Shown here piece by piece: positions 34,419-43,434 of a DNA stretch of 44,220 bases (its first letter is position 1; every line of letters starts with the position of its first letter). The notes beneath the pieces are model-generated. The model ran no database searches and had not been told where the DNA came from. It was given only the letters and a program-made list of their open reading frames with translations. A program made the translations under genes and the position numbers. The stretch spans positions 1 through 44,220 of the forward strand of contig QBML01000042.1 in the NCBI GenBank assembly GCA_003242085.1, written 5' to 3'. This stretch comes from Pseudanabaena frigida (GTDB lineage Bacteria > Cyanobacteriota > Cyanobacteriia > Pseudanabaenales > Pseudanabaenaceae).

Positions 34419-35408
34419 CTAATGAGAAGAGTTCATTTTGGAGATTACAGTTCTTACGCTACTGATGATTAAATCTGGTTGATCTATCCATATAAAATGG
34501 CTACTTTTATGAGCCTCAACTTGAAGAAAATTTGTTGATAAACTGCTTAATTCAAGATGCATTTGATCCCGTAATTGGTTGATACTACGCAGAGGGATTA
34601 AAGCAGTCCAGAAAGATGGCTTAAAGAAAGAGTGGGATTTGATACTGACTATCGGCAAGTGACTAAAATGTTTAGCAATACTTACCTGAGTTGCACTTTT
34701 GTCTAGATTAACGATCTCTTGACTCATTGTTATCCAGTGTTTAGGAAGGCAGAAAGAGCGCTTTACGCGATCGCGTGCATCCTCAGAAAAATTTTTTAAT
34801 TCGGGCTTGATGAATTCAAATATTCTGCATACTCTCAATAGTCGAATAATTCCGAAAGCCGAACCGAGAATAGATATCAGAAAGCCTGAGAGAAAAAACA
34901 GCTTTAATGCTTTTAACTGAATAGGCATATTGAGCATTCCTGTTTCATGCAATCCATCGGTCAGGATCAGCCCTGCGACCTTTTGGGGAAACAAATGGGC
35001 ATATAGGCGCATGTTGTAGCTGCCAAAGGAATCGCCTATCAAAATGTAGGGTGGCTCGATTTGGGATTGGGTTAATAATATGTCTAGTTCCTGCACAATA
35101 CGATCGCTTGTTCGTGGATAGGGACTGCGATCGCTCCATCCATATCCTGCGCGATCGTAGATACATACGCGCCCTAGTTTAGCTAATTCCTCAATCAGCA
35201 GATAGCCTTCTACGCCACCTAAGCTATGGTCAAGCACAATTGTTGGTGTGTTTTCTCCTAAAGTATTGCCTAATGTATAAAGATGCAGTCGATATCCGCC
35301 AACATCAATCAGTTGACCAATAGGCGGTTTTCGATCTTCTAAAAAGCTTGCGATCGCTTGATAAAGTGTCGTAAAAATGAGCAGAATAACTTGGATTGCG
35401 ATCAGCAT
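34419..35408 (-). CDS. Membrane-anchored alpha/beta hydrolase
   Basis: This 329-residue alpha/beta hydrolase starts with a membrane anchor or uncleaved signal (IAIQVILLIFTTLYQAIAS, residues 3-21). Oxyanion-hole element LDHSLGG is at 59-65. The nucleophile elbow is GDSFGS with Ser127. A candidate catalytic His is in SSHFIWIDQPDLI near the C-terminus. VCIYDRAGYGWSDRSPYPR is typical of small-ester or haloalkane-type family members. A second hydrophobic stretch (LKLFFLSGFLISILGSAFGI, about 168-187) sits in the cap and may contact the membrane. The substrate is unknown. It is separated from the accessory operon upstream by 39 bases and reads in the same direction. Confidence 0.85.
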   Translation of the reverse strand: MLIAIQVILLIFTTLYQAIASFLEDRKPPIGQLIDVGGYRLHLYTLGNTLGENTPTIVLDHSLGGVEGYLLIEELAKLGRVCIYDRAGYGWSDRSPYPRTSDRIVQELDILLTQSQIEPPYILIGDSFGSYNMRLYAHLFPQKVAGLILTDGLHETGMLNMPIQLKALKLFFLSGFLISILGSAFGIIRLLRVCRIFEFIKPELKNFSEDARDRVKRSFCLPKHWITMSQEIVNLDKSATQVSIAKHFSHLPIVSIKSHSFFKPSFWTALIPLRSINQLRDQMHLELSSLSTNFLQVEAHKSSHFIWIDQPDLIISSVRTVISKMNSSH

Positions 35409-35447
35409 TATTAGACCTTTTTGTCAGCTAATTAGGGATTAATCTTA

Positions 35448-36128
35448 TTATCCTTTCATCGTTGGTTTTCCTAATGATTTTAGTTTTTCATTTAAAATTT
35501 TCTTTCTCTCCGCAAGTCGATTGGGTTGAATAAATGCAAAATCAAATAAAGACTCAAGTACATCAAGAAGCCACTCAGCCTCTCCAGACTCAACTTCTAC
35601 AACCTCACCTGTATTAGTATCTTTTAAAGGATGCGCCGCAAAATTACCAATATTCCTTATTGCATCTACTGCTTGAGATAAATAAGATGGAACATCCTTT
35701 AAAGCAATAAATTTCTCAATCTCAGTTGCAAGGCTACTATCCTTTATTTTGAAATGTTCTCGAAGGATATCTTGTAATATGCGTCGGCTTAATGCAGCAC
35801 TTGCCTTGGCACTAATTGGTAAAACAGCGCAAGCTTCCAAAAAATCTTTTCGATATCTTTCAGGTACTTCAGTCTCTACCTTTCTATTTACAGATTTAGG
35901 ATAAATAATTTCTTCAAGAGTAATATCTTCAAGGTAATTGTTCTCATAACGGGTTGTATATTCCACCTTATAATATCCCCTCTTGAATAACACAACTAAA
36001 CCAGCGCATTCTGGGCAATGATCATAAAACAATCCATATCCCATGCCAGTTTCCTTAACGTCTTTCTCCGCCCACACAGTTTTTCCAAATTCCAAACTTA
36101 CACCAACACTACAATGTGGACATTTCAT
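35448..36128 (-). CDS. DUF4145 protein with zinc ribbon
   Basis: This 226-residue protein has an N-terminal zinc ribbon formed by CPHC (C3, C6) and CPEC (C38, C41), followed by the DUF4145 domain (about 95-205). The typical core is LPISAKASAALSRRILQDIL then AVDAIRNIGNFAAHP with the conserved RN.GN.AAHP motif. DUF4145 resembles HEPN-like helical domains and often accompanies restriction or defence genes; a role as effector is inference. GTGAAG precedes the ATG. It is third in a minus-strand operon after the HTH protein (36-base gap). No transposase is nearby, but the set looks accessory. Confidence 0.85.
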   Translation of the reverse strand: MKCPHCSVGVSLEFGKTVWAEKDVKETGMGYGLFYDHCPECAGLVVLFKRGYYKVEYTTRYENNYLEDITLEEIIYPKSVNRKVETEVPERYRKDFLEACAVLPISAKASAALSRRILQDILREHFKIKDSSLATEIEKFIALKDVPSYLSQAVDAIRNIGNFAAHPLKDTNTGEVVEVESGEAEWLLDVLESLFDFAFIQPNRLAERKKILNEKLKSLGKPTMKG

Positions 36129-36164
36129 AAGTTCACTTCACATTTCAAAAAGAAATAATATTAC

Positions 36165-36692
36165 CTATACAACCAAATCTTTGATATTTGCTTGAAGCTC
36201 TGGTGCTATTTTTTGCCAACTGCTAGCAACATTAAAATTCATATTGATCTTAGCAACTTCTAATAAAGAATCATCAATTGAATAAGTCTTTTCTTCGCGC
36301 AACCAAATGAGGATATCTGCTAAGTGCCAAATCGAAGGTGTACCCTCATAAACTGGTAAAGGGGATTTGGATTTATCTTTGACAATGAGATTTCTAATAT
36401 TTTGTCGAGAACATCCAAGTATCTTTGCAGCATCTGTCAAGCCAACAAAATCTGGTGTTGCTTCAATTAACTTTGCTTGGGGAATCACTGTCTTTACATC
36501 AGTGATAGCGCTAGAAATAGCCTCATAAGCTGATGAAGCATCACGTATAAAATTTAGCGCAATATAACCTTTCGCTCCAACTCCAATTAAGGCATCATCA
36601 CAACCATTTTCATAGAGTTGCTCAATATAATCATTAGGTTCAAATTGTGAATTTGGGAGGTTAAACTTTAAAGTAAATTCATACTCGCTCAT
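36165..36692 (-). CDS. HTH protein, candidate antitoxin/repressor
   Basis: This 175-residue protein has two parts. Residues 1-78 form an alpha/beta domain starting EYEFTLKFNLPNSQFEPNDY, with ENGCDDALIGVGAKGYIALN. This is reminiscent of HicB-like or ferredoxin-like antitoxin domains, though the similarity is weak. Residues 82-135 contain a helix-turn-helix of MerR/AlpA type (VGLTDAAKILGCSRQNIRNL) followed by the wing-like PLPVYEGTPSIWHLADI. The start lies three bases after the stop of the HicA-like gene, with GAGGA as ribosome binding site, so translation is coupled. It may bind the palindrome at 37008-37023. Function is inferred from layout. Confidence 0.75.
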   Translation of the reverse strand: MSEYEFTLKFNLPNSQFEPNDYIEQLYENGCDDALIGVGAKGYIALNFIRDASSAYEAISSAITDVKTVIPQAKLIEATPDFVGLTDAAKILGCSRQNIRNLIVKDKSKSPLPVYEGTPSIWHLADILIWLREEKTYSIDDSLLEVAKINMNFNVASSWQKIAPELQANIKDLVV

Positions 36693-36695
36693 TAC

Positions 36696-36968
36696 TCATT
36701 CCTCTTCTACGCAAAAATCATCTGCGTTGTTATGCTTTGTACAGTTATCGACGACTTGACGAATTTGCTTCGCGTGATTACCAGCATTTTTAGGTGTGCT
36801 CCAAATACTCGATATGCAAAAAATTCCACACCTACATTCCTTGTCATTGTAAGGACAATAGATTTTGCCCCAAGCATGAGCTCCACCAACATCAACGCGC
36901 CATCCATTTTGTTCAGCGTATCTCAAGGCTGCCTCAATTTCTGGCTTTGAGTGAGATCGTCTTGTCAT
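36696..36968 (-). CDS. HicA-like small protein with Cys cluster
   Basis: This 90-residue basic protein has a layout like the HicA mRNA interferase fold: helix 1 (KPEIEAALRYAEQNGW, 8-23), then a strand pair with GGAHAWGKIYCP where His31 occupies the position of the catalytic HicA histidine (usually in G.SH). A final helix follows (GNHAKQIRQVVDN, 63-75). Unlike standard HicA it inserts a cysteine group, C38, C45, C47 and C51, which could bind metal. It is the first gene of the three-gene operon and lies directly before an HTH/antitoxin-like gene. A toxin role is therefore plausible but not shown. Confidence 0.7.
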   Translation of the reverse strand: MTRRSHSKPEIEAALRYAEQNGWRVDVGGAHAWGKIYCPYNDKECRCGIFCISSIWSTPKNAGNHAKQIRQVVDNCTKHNNADDFCVEEE

Positions 36969-36986
36969 AAAAACTTTTATTTGTAC

Positions 36987-37015
36987 AGGTTAACCCCAAA
37001 TTAATTGGTTGTCAA
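36987..37015 (-). promoter_or_regulatory. Promoter of the HicA-like / HTH / DUF4145 operon
   Basis: On the minus strand TTGACA (37015-37010) is separated by exactly 17 bases from TAACCT (36992-36987). The ATG follows 18 bases later, so the leader is very short. The -35 box lies inside a palindrome. Confidence 0.65.
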
Positions 37016-37023
37016 GTGACAAC
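37008..37023. promoter_or_regulatory. Operator-like palindrome over the -35 box
   Basis: GTTGTCAAGTGACAAC is a perfect inverted repeat (7-base arms, 2-base centre) covering the -35 element of the accessory operon. This is the place and size expected for a binding site of the operon's own HTH protein; binding is inferred. Confidence 0.6.
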
Positions 37024-37091
37024 TAGTCTTAGACAATATTATTGTTGATAAATAAAATTGCTTACAATCTGGAATTGGATGTCGAAAAGCA

Positions 37092-37119
37092 GAAAGAGAG
37101 GGCGATCACCCTCTCTTTC
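37092..37119 (-). terminator. Terminator after the M48 protease gene
   Basis: GAAAGAGAGGG and CCCTCTCTTTC are exact 11-base arms around CGATCA. Read on the minus strand, TTTCTGCTTTT ends it, 22 bases beyond the protease stop. Confidence 0.75.
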
Positions 37120-37140
37120 TCTTTGTATGTGGATTAGAAA

Positions 37141-38877
37141 CTATTTAGCAAAAAATAGTAACGCACCGATAACCAAGAAGATAATTGACCATAGCAGCCC
37201 CCAAAAAGCAGGATGACTGGAAACTTTATTACCACTGGTAGTAGATAGAAGTTCTAAATCCATCCAAGATGCAATACCGCGACGGAACCAACCTTTTGCA
37301 GTAGTTTCCATTCCGATTAAACCCTGTACGCGCTTCATGCCAAACAAGAAGTTACCCAAAGGCCCCCAACGTGAAGCATAGAGTAGATACATCATGCCAG
37401 TTTTGTCCTGTAACTTCAGATCGGAACCAAACACATAACCTGCATCCCCACGACCAATCAGAGTTCCATCCAATTGTACGGGTTGTCCACGCAGAGGGCT
37501 AGCATAGGCATCGGACATGAGAGTAATTACATCGATTGCAGGTGCATTCTTAGAACTGGGATACATGACCGATCGCTTAAAGATCATCACACCACCAAGT
37601 AATAAGAGAGGGATCGAGACAAATGCTTGGACTCCACCCAATCCGCGACCGAATAGAATTGCACCGATCGCTAAACCGACCACAATCGCGATAAATTCTG
37701 CACCATAGAGCAGGACATCTTGATAAAAAGTGCCATAGAGACGCTTCTTGTCGAGTTGCTTACCTTCGGCAACCACCCGACCCATATCAAACTCCATATC
37801 TAGACCTAACTGCTCAGCATAGTTACTGAGAGCGCGAACTCGCTTACCTGTGAGTGGATGGGTCGAATTTAACTCCATCCACCAGCCCCAAGGATTGAAC
37901 AAATCCCAAAGGAATAGGCGACCAACTTTTTCGGGAAAAGAGGAAATTTGATAGGCAGTACCAGTGGAAGCTGCTGCTTTTGCATCGTAAATACCAAGAG
38001 CGCGAGTCCCTTGCATCAAACGACTTGGCTCTTTTGATTTTTCAGTCTCTTGCACAATGCCGTAAGCGATTTTGACTAAAGCGCGGGATAAAGCATTAGG
38101 ATTACCCGTTTGTTCCGCAGCAAAATGATCGGCAAAATATTCTCTGGTGCGCGATAGATACAACAGCAAATACGTACCAACTATATAGAAACCATAGGCA
38201 ATAAAGGCAGTAATCATTGCTGCATTTTCAGCACGCTCATCATTAACTTTTTTACCGATTTCGCGAATGGTGACATAGAGCAAGTAGGTGATTTGTACCA
38301 ATGTCGAAGCAACGGTCATCACCGCAAAATCCCAATGCACGATATGCCCTAATTCATGGGCATAGACGGTAGCAGCTTCGTCATCATCGAGATATTTGAA
38401 CAAGCCTGCGCTAACTACCAAACGGGCGCTATCTGGCAAAGCGCCATAGGTGAAGGCAGTGGGGTTGTTATCGTCAATAATGCCAAGACGCGGTTGCTTC
38501 AGCTTTTTGAGACTGCAAATACGCTGAATTGCATGGGCAGATTCAGGGCTGAGGCGTTCGATCTCCTCAATCTTTACCCAGCGAGTGTGATAGAGCCAAC
38601 CTTGGGTTAAGTCCATGATCCAAGGCGACACAAAGAAAATAATCGCATTCACCAAAACTGTAACTACTACCGCAACACCAAATCCAAGGATCGGATTGGG
38701 GCTATTGACGATAAAGATTGTGGCAGTAACTAGTGAAAATACGATTCCTACAAGTAAGGCGATCGTAATACTAGAGGCAAGGGCTAGATTTCCTGCAATT
38801 TTGGCTGTGGCTAGACTTGCGCCAGCTTGAGCGGCTCGCCCTGCTTTTTGGGGAAGTTCTGAGTCTGGTGCGGACAT
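37141..38877 (-). CDS. M48-family membrane zinc protease (HtpX-like)
   Basis: This 578-residue membrane peptidase has the zinc motif HELGH at 174-178 in YAHELGHIVHWDF. The third ligand is in the downstream REYFADHFA segment. Hydrophobic pairs at about 25-90 precede the catalytic domain, and more follow near 215-245 and 380-430. The C-terminal third (about 435-550), with GDAGYVFGSDLKLQDKTGMM and RWGPLGNFLFGMKRVQGL, is an extension seen in cyanobacterial members and absent from E. coli HtpX. The active site should face the cytoplasm and degrade damaged membrane proteins, by analogy. Proline-free acidic stretches are absent. It ends at a terminator and is monocistronic. Confidence 0.9.
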   Translation of the reverse strand: MSAPDSELPQKAGRAAQAGASLATAKIAGNLALASSITIALLVGIVFSLVTATIFIVNSPNPILGFGVAVVVTVLVNAIIFFVSPWIMDLTQGWLYHTRWVKIEEIERLSPESAHAIQRICSLKKLKQPRLGIIDDNNPTAFTYGALPDSARLVVSAGLFKYLDDDEAATVYAHELGHIVHWDFAVMTVASTLVQITYLLYVTIREIGKKVNDERAENAAMITAFIAYGFYIVGTYLLLYLSRTREYFADHFAAEQTGNPNALSRALVKIAYGIVQETEKSKEPSRLMQGTRALGIYDAKAAASTGTAYQISSFPEKVGRLFLWDLFNPWGWWMELNSTHPLTGKRVRALSNYAEQLGLDMEFDMGRVVAEGKQLDKKRLYGTFYQDVLLYGAEFIAIVVGLAIGAILFGRGLGGVQAFVSIPLLLLGGVMIFKRSVMYPSSKNAPAIDVITLMSDAYASPLRGQPVQLDGTLIGRGDAGYVFGSDLKLQDKTGMMYLLYASRWGPLGNFLFGMKRVQGLIGMETTAKGWFRRGIASWMDLELLSTTSGNKVSSHPAFWGLLWSIIFLVIGALLFFAK

Positions 38878-39091
38878 AAAATCCTCTCTAAGTTATTGAG
38901 TATTAGCCCCGTATCGTGATGCTTTTGTTGCGAAATGCTCTAAAAACATACCCATAATTCAATACAAATATGATATAGCGATCGCCTTAATCATGATGTT
39001 GCATAAAGATTAAAACCAGCAATATGACCTACATGGCATTGCGTCATGCCGACACTTACGGCAATTACCAATCAAACGAACCGCAATAAAA

Positions 39092-39165
39092 ACTTTGAAG
39101 GCGCTGCCAAGCAACACTTTCAAAATTTCTATTAGTTTGGGATCGAGCACAATGCGTTGTAGTAG
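39092..39165. repeat. Dispersed repeat, copy B
   Basis: CTTTGAAGGCGCTGCCAAGC ... TTTGGGATCGAGCACAATGC ... aligns with 25290-25360. TTTGAA and the later TTTCAAA form a hairpin in the left half, as in copy A. A shorter relative, GCTGCAAAGCAACACTTGTA, is near 10413. Confidence 0.6.
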
Positions 39166-39236
39166 CGCAAATATAGAATTTAGGGATTTGACTGCAAATT
39201 TTTCAGTATTTGATAGCGATCGCAATTCTTACCAAC

Positions 39237-39267
39237 AAAAGAGGCAGTGCTTTGCACTGCCTCTTTT
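39237..39267 (-). terminator. Terminator after the MFS gene
   Basis: AAAAGAGGCAGTGC and GCACTGCCTCTTTT are exact 14-base arms with a TTT loop, 23 bases past the MFS stop on the minus strand. Confidence 0.88.
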
Positions 39268-39289
39268 GTATTGAGTTTGTAATTTTATA

Positions 39290-40591
39290 CTAGGCTCGAA
39301 CTGCTACAGACTTAACTGCATAGCGATCGCTTGATTTACCAATCGCAAATTTAAAGGACTCAGAAACAGTTTTATTAGACTGCGTAGCAAAAACAATCAT
39401 TCCTACGATACAAAGTCCTGTGGCGATCGCAAAGATATTTGTAATTCCCACAAAACCAATCATTTTGCCCATCAAGGGGCCAGCTAACGCAATCCCCACA
39501 TCAAAGCCGATCCATGTCATCCCAAATACATAGCCGCGCTCTTGTGGAACTGTGCGATCAGCGAGCAAAGCCACAATTGCAGGAATCACGATTCCCGAAC
39601 CTAGACCCTCTGCAACTCCTGACAGCAAAAACGCATAGTCGTGACTCGCAAAATAGATAATCCCCATCGACAATGCGTAAAAGGAAATTCCAATTGAAAT
39701 GAAGATACCGCGTCCCCATTCATCGCTTAAACGAGCTACAGGAAAACGAATTATAAATCCAGATAGTGCTGCTGCCATATAGAACAGCCCTGCATTCAGA
39801 GCAATATTTTTCTGCTGCATCAAAATTGGCATAAAAGAACTGAGTGTTCCAAAAGCAAGTCCAACCAGTAATAGAATCGTTGAAGGGACTCTAACTCTAG
39901 GATTAAGGAAGGTTTTCCAAAATCCAATTTTTACTAAAGTTTTTGCTTCTATTTGGCGATCGCCTATATTACCTTCGGTTTCAATTTGAGTTGTTAATAA
40001 CAATCCTGCAAATGCTAATAGTGATGCGGTGATAAATAGAGATTGATATCCCCAAGACTCATACATCAACCCCCCAATTGCGGGGCCAAAAGCTAATCCT
40101 AAAGGATTGACTAAGCTCATATAGCCAATTACTTCGCCACGCTTTTCAATTGGCGCAAGGTCTGCGATTAGAGCACTATAGCTTGATGCAAAAGCCGCAA
40201 TACTGATGCCATGAATTGCTCGAAATATCATTAATAAAGGGATGGATGGTAATGCTGTATAGCACAATGGAACTATGGCAGCAACAATCAACCCAATTCT
40301 CATGGTGTAACGCCGACCTTTGCGATCTGAAAGTCTCCCAAGATAAGAACGACAGATAAGTAATCCGATCGCAAAGGAACCCATAATGATTCCAATTTGG
40401 TCAAAGGACTGCGTTAAAGTGCGGATATATAGAGGCAAAGTAGGCAACTGGGATGCCATGCTTGACCAGAAAAATAGACCAGCCCAAAAAACCGCAGTCA
40501 GATTTTTGCGAAGGTGAGTATCAAGATTAGAAAAGGTAGTTAAGGACTGCACGATCTGGATATGACCATTAAAATATATAGCCCAAGACAT
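39290..40591 (-). CDS. Major facilitator superfamily transporter
   Basis: This 433-residue protein has about twelve hydrophobic segments and the MFS motif A GRLSDRKGRR between segments 2 and 3, with the related RLSDEWGRG between segments 8 and 9. The first segment is FWAGLFFWSSMASQLPTLPL (about 35-54). The preceding 28 residues are polar, so a downstream start is possible. LADLAPIEKRGEVIGYMSLV in segment 5 is typical of drug/proton antiporters of the DHA1 group. The substrate cannot be told from sequence. Short soluble ends lie in the cytoplasm. A strong terminator follows. Confidence 0.88.
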   Translation of the reverse strand: MSWAIYFNGHIQIVQSLTTFSNLDTHLRKNLTAVFWAGLFFWSSMASQLPTLPLYIRTLTQSFDQIGIIMGSFAIGLLICRSYLGRLSDRKGRRYTMRIGLIVAAIVPLCYTALPSIPLLMIFRAIHGISIAAFASSYSALIADLAPIEKRGEVIGYMSLVNPLGLAFGPAIGGLMYESWGYQSLFITASLLAFAGLLLTTQIETEGNIGDRQIEAKTLVKIGFWKTFLNPRVRVPSTILLLVGLAFGTLSSFMPILMQQKNIALNAGLFYMAAALSGFIIRFPVARLSDEWGRGIFISIGISFYALSMGIIYFASHDYAFLLSGVAEGLGSGIVIPAIVALLADRTVPQERGYVFGMTWIGFDVGIALAGPLMGKMIGFVGITNIFAIATGLCIVGMIVFATQSNKTVSESFKFAIGKSSDRYAVKSVAVRA

Positions 40592-40747
40592 TTAAGAGAA
40601 CTCCACCTTATGGAACTTCCTGCAAATGACTTGGGCTGCGATTACTTATTTAGGATTATCTCTTAAGCTCTAGAGGAGAGACATCAAGCGATCGGGTGAA
40701 TCAGTTCGTAATTGAAAGAGTTACAACGTAACTCTTTCAATTTAGTT

Positions 40748-42283
40748 CTAGTATTTAACTGGAGCTGAGGAACGATCGCGATCTCCAGAACGAGTAGGAC
40801 GACGAGAATCGTACCCACCTTCACGACCGCCGCCGCCAGAACGACTGCCGCCATCACCGCGATGACCGCTTTGACCGCGCTTGATCGGTCTACCACTATT
40901 GTAAGAACCACCATCACGATCGCGATCGCGTCCACCAGAGGGACTATGAGGTTGCTTCGCTAAAACTTGCAATGCCGCTTGCTCAGCCTTATCCGATTGG
41001 AGTTGGGTATAGGCTAGCTGTAAAGCTGCCGCAGCGATCGCTTGAGGATCGTAGTCCTCAACCAATTGCGACACTAAAGGTAAGAATGAAGCTAGACGCT
41101 CGCCAGCTAATGCTTCGAGAATTTGCTCGGTGAAGCGACCAATGCGACGCTCTTGAATCTGAGCGACATTAGGCAACGGCTGAGGAGGAAGAGGCATACC
41201 AACTTGCTGTTCCAATTGACGCAACTTATAACGCTCTTTTCCAGAAATTAAAGTGATCGCAATTCCCTTTTTACCAGCACGACCAGTCCGACCGATACGG
41301 TGAACATAACGCTCAGGATCATCAGGAATATCGAGGTTAAATACGTGGGTCAAACCATCAATATCCAAACCACGCGCTGCAATGTCAGTAGCTACAACCC
41401 AACGCACTTGTTGATTGCGGAAGCGCCGCAACAAATTTTCACGCTGAGACTGAGAGAGATTTCCATGATACTCATCAACGCTATGACCAGAAGATTGAAG
41501 GATCTCAGTTAGACGACTTGCCGAATCCTTAGTGCGCACAAAAATAATTGCGGAAGTTGGTGCTTCATATTCCAGAACGGGCAACAAAGCTTCTTCTTTG
41601 GTGAGGTGATAGGGAACTAGATAAATCTGTTGGTCAATGCGGGTAGGAGTAGAGTCTTGAGTCTCAACCTTGACAGTTACAGGAGACTTCAAGAAATTCT
41701 TAACCAAGCGCTTTACCGCAGGTGGCATAGTTGCTGAGAAGAAAGTACTCTGCTTAGTAGAAGGAGTAGTTACCAAGATTCGCTCTACATCTTGAATAAA
41801 GCCCATATTAAGCATTTCGTCAGCTTCATCTAAAACAAACCAAGCGAGGTTCTCTAGCTTTAGCTTGCCGCGCTCCATTAAGTCGATTACCCGACCAGGA
41901 GTACCGACGACAACATGGACACCGCGCTCCAATTGGATCATTTGGCGGTCAATCGCCGATCCACCATACACAGTAAGAATTTTTGCGCCTGGCTTTGTAT
42001 TAAAGCTACGGAGTGCTTGTCCGACTTGAATGGCTAACTCACGAGTTGGAGTTAAAATTAAAGCTTGCAGAGAGTCACTGTTTAAATCCAAACGCTCTAA
42101 AATTGGTAGAGCGAATGCAGCCGTTTTACCAGTACCAGTCTGGGCTTGACCGAGTACATCTGCACCAGCTAGCAGTTGTGGAATAGCTTGTTCCTGAATA
42201 GCTGTAGGCTCTGTAAAGCCAATAGATTCAAGCTTAGCAACTCGTGCTTCAGAAATACCGAGAGAAAGAAAAGATGAGGGCAT
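40748..42283 (-). CDS. DEAD-box ATP-dependent RNA helicase
   Basis: I place the start at the ATG with its first base at 42283 (511 residues, MPSSFLSLGISEARVAKLES); the frame upstream, to 42358, lacks family similarity. All helicase motifs are visible in order: Q motif FTEPTAIQEQAIP, motif I AQTGTGKT, PTRELA, TPGR, DEAD, SAT, then ATDIAARGLDI and HRIGRTGR. A linker (about 370-430) leads to an RGG-rich, arginine/glycine/serine tail (about 440-511) that binds RNA. Cyanobacterial relatives act in cold and redox stress and rRNA or mRNA unwinding. The 5' leader (42284 onward) is A+T-rich with no recognised regulator. Confidence 0.92.
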   Translation of the reverse strand: MPSSFLSLGISEARVAKLESIGFTEPTAIQEQAIPQLLAGADVLGQAQTGTGKTAAFALPILERLDLNSDSLQALILTPTRELAIQVGQALRSFNTKPGAKILTVYGGSAIDRQMIQLERGVHVVVGTPGRVIDLMERGKLKLENLAWFVLDEADEMLNMGFIQDVERILVTTPSTKQSTFFSATMPPAVKRLVKNFLKSPVTVKVETQDSTPTRIDQQIYLVPYHLTKEEALLPVLEYEAPTSAIIFVRTKDSASRLTEILQSSGHSVDEYHGNLSQSQRENLLRRFRNQQVRWVVATDIAARGLDIDGLTHVFNLDIPDDPERYVHRIGRTGRAGKKGIAITLISGKERYKLRQLEQQVGMPLPPQPLPNVAQIQERRIGRFTEQILEALAGERLASFLPLVSQLVEDYDPQAIAAAALQLAYTQLQSDKAEQAALQVLAKQPHSPSGGRDRDRDGGSYNSGRPIKRGQSGHRGDGGSRSGGGGREGGYDSRRPTRSGDRDRSSAPVKY

Positions 42284-42624
42284 TGATGATCCTAAGATTT
42301 GCAGCAAATTTGTTCTAAGAACAGTTCGCCTATTCTGCCAATCGCACGCGATAAACAATCACTAACAAAGCCGAAGGACATCTCTGCCCTAGATTTTAAG
42401 CAATTTAAAAAAAGCTTTTTTATGAAAACCTCAGCTTCCAAAGATTAAGATTGCTTTGGATAGTCATGCAATGGGAGAAATCAGCAAAATGAAGTTATTT
42501 CTTTATAGTATAAACCTATGTTAAAGATTGTAAACAATCTTTTCGTGGATTTATGTCTATGGTAATGGTGTAAAAAACTAATGTTCTACTCTGAGATAGT
42601 CTCTACCAGATAAATTAGTCGTCA
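42284..42624. other. Gene-free upstream region of the helicase
   Basis: About 340 bases of A+T-rich DNA upstream of the minus-strand helicase start. I see no gene, clear promoter or riboswitch; a long leader for cold-shock-type control is possible but unproven. Confidence 0.5.
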
Positions 42625-42857
42625 TTATTCGTCGCCCAAAAGATGTTTTCTGGATTTATCCAACTTGTTCCAGAATTCTTTGATCTGTTGATAAGCTTCG
42701 TATGGCGAAATCTTACCACCAGTTTCTAAGGCACAGATGATCGAGATGCGATTCGTAAACTCTTGAAGATTAGCATAAAAGCTAAATTTTGCGGCGAAAA
42801 CTCGCCTTTAAAATTAGATATAGGGTTCAAGAACCTATCCTTATCAAGGTTAGACAT
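42625..42857 (-). pseudogene. DUF7219-like small protein gene with one-base frameshift
   Basis: On the minus strand ATG 42857 opens MSNLDKDRFLNPISNFKGEF then SPQNLAF. After GCTTTTATGC (42782-42773) the similarity continues in another frame as YANLQEFTNRISIICALETG, GKISPYEAYQQIKEFWNKLD and KSRKHLLGDE to TAA at 42627-42625. The whole span is 233 bases, one short of 78 codons. The cyanobacterial family reads LAFNANLQEF at this point, so one A appears to be missing. It is either a real frameshift, a sequencing error, or less likely programmed frameshifting. The family name is from memory. Confidence 0.7.
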
Positions 42858-43137
42858 CTAGATTTAGCTCACAGAATATAAGCTGGACAGGTTGAGAAGA
42901 CCTCATGATCGCAGAAGTAGAAAACTGTAGGGAAAAGCGATTATTCTGCAACCTGCCCGATTATTTCGGGTCGTCAACAAAATGTTGTCTGACCGCAAAC
43001 CCAAAGCAACTAATCTTGAATCGTTACCCGAACTAAATTATAGCGAATATTATTTAAGTCCTCAGTGTTATGAGCTACCTAACTAATTTTAGTTGCTACT
43101 GCTCGGAAAACGCTAATTTATCAATAGTTGAGTACTG

Positions 43138-43434
<297 letters not shown>

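Larger units (their letters stand above)
38878..39289. other. Gene-free interval with dispersed repeat
   Basis: I see no supported gene. It contains repeat copy B (39092-39165) and the MFS terminator (39237-39267). A 71-codon minus-strand ORF at 39010-39225 runs through the repeat and is not convincing. Confidence 0.6.

Noticed and set aside
39010-39225. 71-codon minus-strand ORF
   Set aside because: It runs through dispersed repeat copy B, has no convincing ribosome binding site and no recognisable protein pattern.
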